Positions 59,822-64,000 of a stretch of DNA of 64,000 nucleotides are shown in pieces (position 1 is the first letter of the stretch; every line of letters begins with the position of its first letter). This DNA is from Halopseudomonas laoshanensis (lineage in GTDB: Bacteria; Pseudomonadota; Gammaproteobacteria; Pseudomonadales; Pseudomonadaceae): assembly GCF_008365385.1 (NCBI RefSeq), contig NZ_QOVF01000001.1, positions 620,001-684,000 on the forward strand, read 5' to 3'. The translations under genes and the position numbers were made by a program. The notes under the pieces were generated by a model. It saw only the letters and a list, made by a program, of their open reading frames with translations. It was not told the DNA's origin and searched no databases.

Positions 59822-62800
59822 TTGCGAATAAACGCAATCTTGCTGCTGAGCCTCTTGCTCAGCTGCCTTGCGTGCCCAACTGCGTCGGCGCGCATCTCTG
59901 AGGAAATGGATCACCGCCGCTGGACTGCCAGCGATCAGGGTCCGAGTGCAGTGGGCGCGCTTGCGCAAACCGTTGATGGGTACCTTTGGCTGGGTACCCA
60001 TGACTCCTTGTATCGCTTCGATGGTTTCGAGTTCGAGAAGTTCGAACCTGCAGACGGTGAGCCGCTGGGCGTAGTCTCTGCACTTATCAGTACGGCGCAA
60101 GGGCTGTGGGTAGGTTTCCGTGCCGGTGGCGTCCGTCTGATCGATTCAAACGGGATGATGCAGCCGATTGATTCAGGGCTTCCGGATGGAGTGGTGTATA
60201 GCCTGGCCGAGGACCCGCAGGGGCACATCTGGGCGGCGGCGGATGCAGGGCTTGCTCAGCACAACGGCGCTGGCTGGCGCCTGGTAGGTGAGGACGAGGG
60301 CTTTGCTGGCCTCCATGCCCGAGCGGTGCATGTGGATGCACAGGGCTATACCTGGGCGGCGAGCGAAGAGGAGCTGTACATGCGCCCCCCGGGGGCATCT
60401 TCGTTCATGAAAACCGGCATCAGGAGTCCTTCGATCAGCAAAATAGCATCATCTCCTTCAGGCGAGGTATGGGTAACTGATCGCTCCAGGGAGCATGTAC
60501 TGCGTCTTACCAAGACCGGCCATGCCAGCATCAAACGTGAAGAAATACCGACATCAAGAGCAAACAGTATCGTTCTGGATGAGCAGGGAGGCGCTTGGGT
60601 GGGAACGCTGGGCGCCGGCTTGCACTACCTTGCTGCCGGAACGCGGCAGGAGTCTGTCGAGAAAACGGCTGTTATCGGCTCCTACACTGCTCGTGATGGA
60701 CTCAGCTCCGATTATGTACTGGCCCAGCTCGTCGACCGTGAAGGCATCCTCTGGGTAGGCACGGATGCGGGCCTGGACCGCCTCAAGCGCAAAACCCTCG
60801 ATCCCCTGGCTTTGCCTGCTGGTGCGGGAAGCCATGCGCTGGCTGTAGACAGTGAAGGTTCACTCTGGGTCGGATCCGATAGTGGCCAACTGAGAGGCTT
60901 CCGGGGTGATAGCCAATCCACCTTTGAGCTGGGCATGCCGATAAGCACCCTGGTGAACAGTGAGCAGTACGGTTTGCTGATTGGCGGTCACGAGGGGGTT
61001 TTCTCCCTTGCAGGCGATGGGCCGGAGCGCATCGCGGCACTCCCTGTGGAGACCGCCCCCGAATCTGCCATAAGGGCGATGGCGGTTGGAGAAGATGGCG
61101 ATATATGGATCTCTGTCAACCGCGCAGGCCTTTTCGTCTGGGCTGATCAGCAATGGCGTCAGGCTGATCCGGTCAGTGATTCACAGCGGCAGGTAATGCC
61201 TGTCAGCGCCTCCCGAGACCTGGCGGGGAACCTATGGTTCGGCTACCGCGATAATCTTCTGGTGTCTTTTTCCGAGCAGAAGTTCAAACGCTGGAGCTTC
61301 CAGGAGGGGCTGGATATTGGCCATGTCACAGCCATGCTGCATCTGCCCGAACGTACCTGGGTAGGTGGCCAGCATGGGTTGGCGTACCTTGAGGGTGATC
61401 GTTTTCATCGTCTGGATCTGCCAGGCGCTGGATCATTTCAGAATATCTACGCGTTGGTCGCCGTGCCCGCCCGTCAGGGCGCGGGCGAATCAGGTATGGA
61501 TATCTGGGTCCACAGTCGCGATGGCATCTTCAAACTGCCTGCGGCCGAAATTGAGCGGGTGATAGCCGGAGGCCAGGCGCTGCTTTACAGCTCACATGAT
61601 CAGATTGGCCGGCTACCCATGGACCCATACAAGGTTCTACCATTGCCGACCGGCGTCTATACGCCTGATGGCTCCTTATGGTTTGCTACCGGACATGGCG
61701 TCGTTCGTGCTGATCCGTATCAGGCCGAGGGTATGGCAGAGCCGCCCGTTGTCACGATCAAGCGGCTGACGGCTGATGGCGTCGATTTCGACATCTCCGA
61801 CGCGGCCGTTCAGCTGCCAGCCGCATCAAAAAAGCTGGTTATCGCCTATTCCGCGTTGAACCTTGGCGCACCGGAAACCATGCGCTTTCAATACCGGCTT
61901 AATGGCCATGATTCGGAATGGGTCGACGCAGGTCGCTCAAGGCGAGCGGTTTACTCCCACCTGCACCCAGGTAGTTATGAATTTCACGTACGTGTCATTG
62001 GCGAAAATGGGCGCTCCAACAGTCCCGACGGGATCTTGAATGTCCTCATTCCCCAGGTCTTCTATCTGCGGCCAGGATTTTTGCTGCTCCTTTCCGCGGC
62101 GCTGCTGTTGTTCCTGTTCTGGATTTCCAGTGTGTATATGTACCGTGAGAAAGCTGCCCTGCGGACGCGCCTTGAGGAGCGCTTCCAGGAGCGCGAACGC
62201 ATTGCGCGCGAGTTGCACGATACGTTGCTGCAAAGCGTGCAGGGCATGATGCTCAGCTTCCAGGCGGTGGCCGACAGCTTGCCGAGGGAGTCCGCCGCCC
62301 GACACTCAATGGAGCGGGCGCTGGATCGGGCCGAGCAGGTAATCGCTGAGGGCCGCGACCGGATCACGGGTCTGCGCGGCGAGATCGCCCCGGCGGAAGA
62401 TCTGGTTGTTGCATTTCAGGCGTTGCACCTGGAGGTCGGTGCTGCGGATTCTGCTGCCTACAGTGTTGGCAATGTAGGTAAACCGCTGCCGCTGCGCAGC
62501 GAAGTGCGCGACGCCTTTTACCAGGTGGGCAGGGAAGCGGTGTGCAATTCACTGCGCCATGCGCAGGCGTCCAGGGTCTCCGTCACTTTCACATACGCCG
62601 CAGACAGGTTCGAGATGCTGGTTGCCGATGACGGTGTAGGCATTGATCCGCTTTACCAGCGAATGCGCGGGCGCCCTGAACACGGTGGGATGAGGGGTAT
62701 GTACGAGCGTGCCCACAGAATTGACGCAACGCTGGAGATCGTGAGCAACGCCAGGAGCGGGACGAGTATCAGGCTGTCACTACCTGGCAGCATTGCCTTT

Positions 62801-62848
62801 GAAAATACCGTTGATTACAAATACAGCCGTTCAAGTAGGGCAGGATAA
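59822..62848 (+). CDS. Propeller-type sensor histidine kinase
   Basis: Membrane sensor kinase of 1008 residues. A signal peptide (AILLLSLLLSCLACPTASA) is followed by about 600 residues of two-component-regulator propeller repeats, each with a W-x-G/A-type strand: YLWLGTHDSLYRFDG, GAWVGTLGAGLHYL, ILWVGTDAGLDRLKR, SLWVGSDSGQLRGF and SLWFATGHGVVRAD. A Y_Y_Y-like domain comes next (about 660-745), then TM helix 752-772. The HisKA_3 His799 is in ERIARELHDTLLQ, and the ATPase ends the protein. It starts at a TTG with no strong ribosome site. The response regulator follows 4 bp later. The periplasmic ligand is unknown. Confidence 0.92.
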   Translation: MRINAILLLSLLLSCLACPTASARISEEMDHRRWTASDQGPSAVGALAQTVDGYLWLGTHDSLYRFDGFEFEKFEPADGEPLGVVSALISTAQGLWVGFRAGGVRLIDSNGMMQPIDSGLPDGVVYSLAEDPQGHIWAAADAGLAQHNGAGWRLVGEDEGFAGLHARAVHVDAQGYTWAASEEELYMRPPGASSFMKTGIRSPSISKIASSPSGEVWVTDRSREHVLRLTKTGHASIKREEIPTSRANSIVLDEQGGAWVGTLGAGLHYLAAGTRQESVEKTAVIGSYTARDGLSSDYVLAQLVDREGILWVGTDAGLDRLKRKTLDPLALPAGAGSHALAVDSEGSLWVGSDSGQLRGFRGDSQSTFELGMPISTLVNSEQYGLLIGGHEGVFSLAGDGPERIAALPVETAPESAIRAMAVGEDGDIWISVNRAGLFVWADQQWRQADPVSDSQRQVMPVSASRDLAGNLWFGYRDNLLVSFSEQKFKRWSFQEGLDIGHVTAMLHLPERTWVGGQHGLAYLEGDRFHRLDLPGAGSFQNIYALVAVPARQGAGESGMDIWVHSRDGIFKLPAAEIERVIAGGQALLYSSHDQIGRLPMDPYKVLPLPTGVYTPDGSLWFATGHGVVRADPYQAEGMAEPPVVTIKRLTADGVDFDISDAAVQLPAASKKLVIAYSALNLGAPETMRFQYRLNGHDSEWVDAGRSRRAVYSHLHPGSYEFHVRVIGENGRSNSPDGILNVLIPQVFYLRPGFLLLLSAALLLFLFWISSVYMYREKAALRTRLEERFQERERIARELHDTLLQSVQGMMLSFQAVADSLPRESAARHSMERALDRAEQVIAEGRDRITGLRGEIAPAEDLVVAFQALHLEVGAADSAAYSVGNVGKPLPLRSEVRDAFYQVGREAVCNSLRHAQASRVSVTFTYAADRFEMLVADDGVGIDPLYQRMRGRPEHGGMRGMYERAHRIDATLEIVSNARSGTSIRLSLPGSIAFENTVDYKYSRSSRAG

Positions 62849-62852
62849 ACCC

Positions 62853-63491
62853 ATGACCAGTCACCTCAAGCCCATCACCGTATTGATCGTGGACGACCAT
62901 CCGCTGATACGCGAGGGTATTGCGGCAGTAGTGAGCAACTATGCGGACATAACTCTGGTGGGTGAAGCCTCCAACGGGCTGGAGGCCATCCGGCTGTACC
63001 GAGCAACGCAACCGGACGTAACGCTGATGGATGTTCAGATGCCCGAGCTCAATGGCATTGGTGCCATCAGCTCCATCATGTCCGAGTTTCCCCAGGCGCG
63101 TATCGCGGTATTGACCACCTATCGAGGCGATGTCAGGGCGTTGCAAGCAATCAAGGCCGGTGCGCGCGGCTACCTTTTGAAAAGCACCTTGCGGCATGAG
63201 CTGATCGATACCATACGCGTACTGGCTGCCGGTAAACGCCGCTTTCCGCCGGAGATTGCCGAGGAATTAGCTGCTCACCTTGATCAGGAAGGGCTTACCA
63301 ACAGGGAGGTCCAGGTGTTGCAACACGTCGCCGAGGGGCTATCGAACAAGGAGACGGCTGATATTCTGGAAATAGGTGAAGACACCGTCAAAGGGCATCT
63401 TCGAAATATCATGGACAAGTTGGGAGCCAACAATCGCACGCATGCGGTGACTATTGGTATTCAACGAGGAATTATCGAGCTCGCGCAATAA
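62853..63491 (+). CDS. LuxR-family response regulator of the propeller sensor
   Basis: Response regulator of 212 residues. Receiver: VLIVDDHPLIREGIAAVVSN, phospho-acceptor Asp60 in VTLMDVQMPELNG, VLTTYRGDV and GYLLKSTLRHELIDTIRVLA. The C-terminal LuxR-type HTH covers about 145-212 (LTNREVQVLQHVAEGLSNKE, TADILEIGEDTVKGHLRNIM, LGANNRTHAVTIGIQ). The ATG at 62853 follows AGGATAAACCC, 4 bp after the kinase stop, so both are co-expressed. Targets are not known. The operon just upstream (54837-59775) is a natural candidate. Confidence 0.93.
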   Translation: MTSHLKPITVLIVDDHPLIREGIAAVVSNYADITLVGEASNGLEAIRLYRATQPDVTLMDVQMPELNGIGAISSIMSEFPQARIAVLTTYRGDVRALQAIKAGARGYLLKSTLRHELIDTIRVLAAGKRRFPPEIAEELAAHLDQEGLTNREVQVLQHVAEGLSNKETADILEIGEDTVKGHLRNIMDKLGANNRTHAVTIGIQRGIIELAQ

Positions 63492-63636
63492 ATACGGCTG
63501 CCCCCCCTCTTTAGTGTTGATCCACGCTCCCCCGTTTGGGGCTGTGTCAGGCTCAGGGACGCTGCGATGCTTAGCTACCTAGGGTGGTGCGCCTGGCGTG
63601 CCACCAGCAACAGGTCCCGGCCAAGGAGCGCGAGCG

Positions 63637-64000
63637 ATGAACGGGCGTGCCAGCACATGTTATTCGGTGGAAAATACCACTTCTCGTGATTCCGACTGCC
63701 TGAAACAGACCAGGCAACTGCTGACATTGTTGGCGGAGACGGAGCGGACGATTCACCGCGATCCCGACACGGCGTCGGCATACCTGAATCAGGCTATCGC
63801 TCTGCTAGCAGCCGAAAGTCAGAGCGGATCTTCGCAGCGTAAAAGCAGAGGTGGGTTGGCGCGCTGGCAAGTCACACGGATCGATGAGTTTATAAAGGAT
63901 CACCTCGATCATTGCATTCGAACAACTGAGCTTGCCTCGCTATTGGGGCTCAGCGTCAGTCATTTTTCGCATGCGTTCAAGCAGACGATGGGGGTAACCC
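63637..64000 (+). CDS. AraC-family regulator, 3'-truncated by the window edge
   Basis: The start of an AraC-family gene, cut at the right edge, so only 121 residues are seen. The ATG at 63637 follows AAGGAG by eight bases and reads MNGRASTCYSVENTTSRDS, then DCLKQTRQLLTLLAETERTI. The HTH begins with LARWQVTRIDEFIKDHLDHC and RTTELASLLGLSVSHFSHAF. It resembles the 184-residue protein at 50280-50834 throughout, with an additional 20-residue head. The two are paralogues. The 145-bp gap before it has only a small C4-loop-G4 hairpin. Confidence 0.85.
   Translation, partial: MNGRASTCYSVENTTSRDSDCLKQTRQLLTLLAETERTIHRDPDTASAYLNQAIALLAAESQSGSSQRKSRGGLARWQVTRIDEFIKDHLDHCIRTTELASLLGLSVSHFSHAFKQTMGVT

Noticed and set aside
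1-64000. CRISPR array, tRNA, rRNA, intact insertion sequence, integrase or phage genes
   Set aside because: I looked for regular spaced repeats, cloverleaf-like tRNA motifs, transposase DDE or HUH patterns and phage genes, and saw none. Small palindromes alone are not enough to claim an element.

Overview
The window reads as chromosomal DNA of a Pseudomonas-group gammaproteobacterium, possibly a marine or environmental lineage such as Halopseudomonas. That is inferred from GC-rich Pseudomonas-like coding, many LysR, AraC, HxlR and TetR regulators each next to small oxidoreductase genes, a TAXI-type TRAP transporter and an HprRS/HiuH-like locus. No rRNA, tRNA, CRISPR array, intact insertion sequence or prophage was seen. 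It is an accessory, stress-response and catabolism-rich stretch with almost no housekeeping genes.

Layout. 1-2.1 kb: end of a LysR gene and an old-yellow-enzyme reductase. 2.4-5.4 kb: an Mrr-like endonuclease, a coupled membrane protein and a probable PD-(D/E)XK-type protein, followed by a decayed copy of the 5' end of the Mrr gene. 5.9-7.9 kb: an AT-rich, probably acquired three-gene operon on the minus strand (GHKL-type ATPase, STAS-like DUF4325 protein, two-TM protein), the best candidate here for an undescribed system. 8.8-19.7 kb: small redox genes, each with its own divergent regulator, including D-tartrate dehydratase (tarD), a diguanylate cyclase and a LysR gene broken by one base in a G6 tract. 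19.8-24.2 kb: TAXI-TRAP transporter and an AEC permease. 24.2-27.6 kb: a periplasmic 5-hydroxyisourate hydrolase with a GlcG-like protein, divergent from an HprRS-like two-component system and followed by a 39-residue exported peptide; two similar candidate operator sites bracket the system.

27.7-39.6 kb: glutathione transferase, epoxide hydrolase-like protein, START-domain protein, two lipoproteins of unknown role, an SDR/HxlR pair, a large MscS/MscK-type channel, and an aldehyde dehydrogenase coupled to a CIA30 protein. 39.8-64 kb: an electrophile and redox stress neighbourhood built from repeated parts: two chloroperoxidase-like hydrolases, two YcaC-like hydrolases, two very similar LysR regulators and two similar AraC regulators, with azoreductase, OsmC-like protein, pirin, a Kef-type antiporter and a TPP-enzyme/aldehyde dehydrogenase operon of foreign flavour. 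A 35-bp sequence occurs upstream of two of these genes (30 of 35 identical). The last section is a tight operon (ABM-domain membrane protein, Tat-exported amidohydrolase, MFS exporter, alpha/beta hydrolase lacking its catalytic serine) followed by a propeller-type sensor kinase, its LuxR-family response regulator and the start of the second AraC gene, which runs off the window.

Most functions are family-level readings from motifs seen by eye. No homology search was run.
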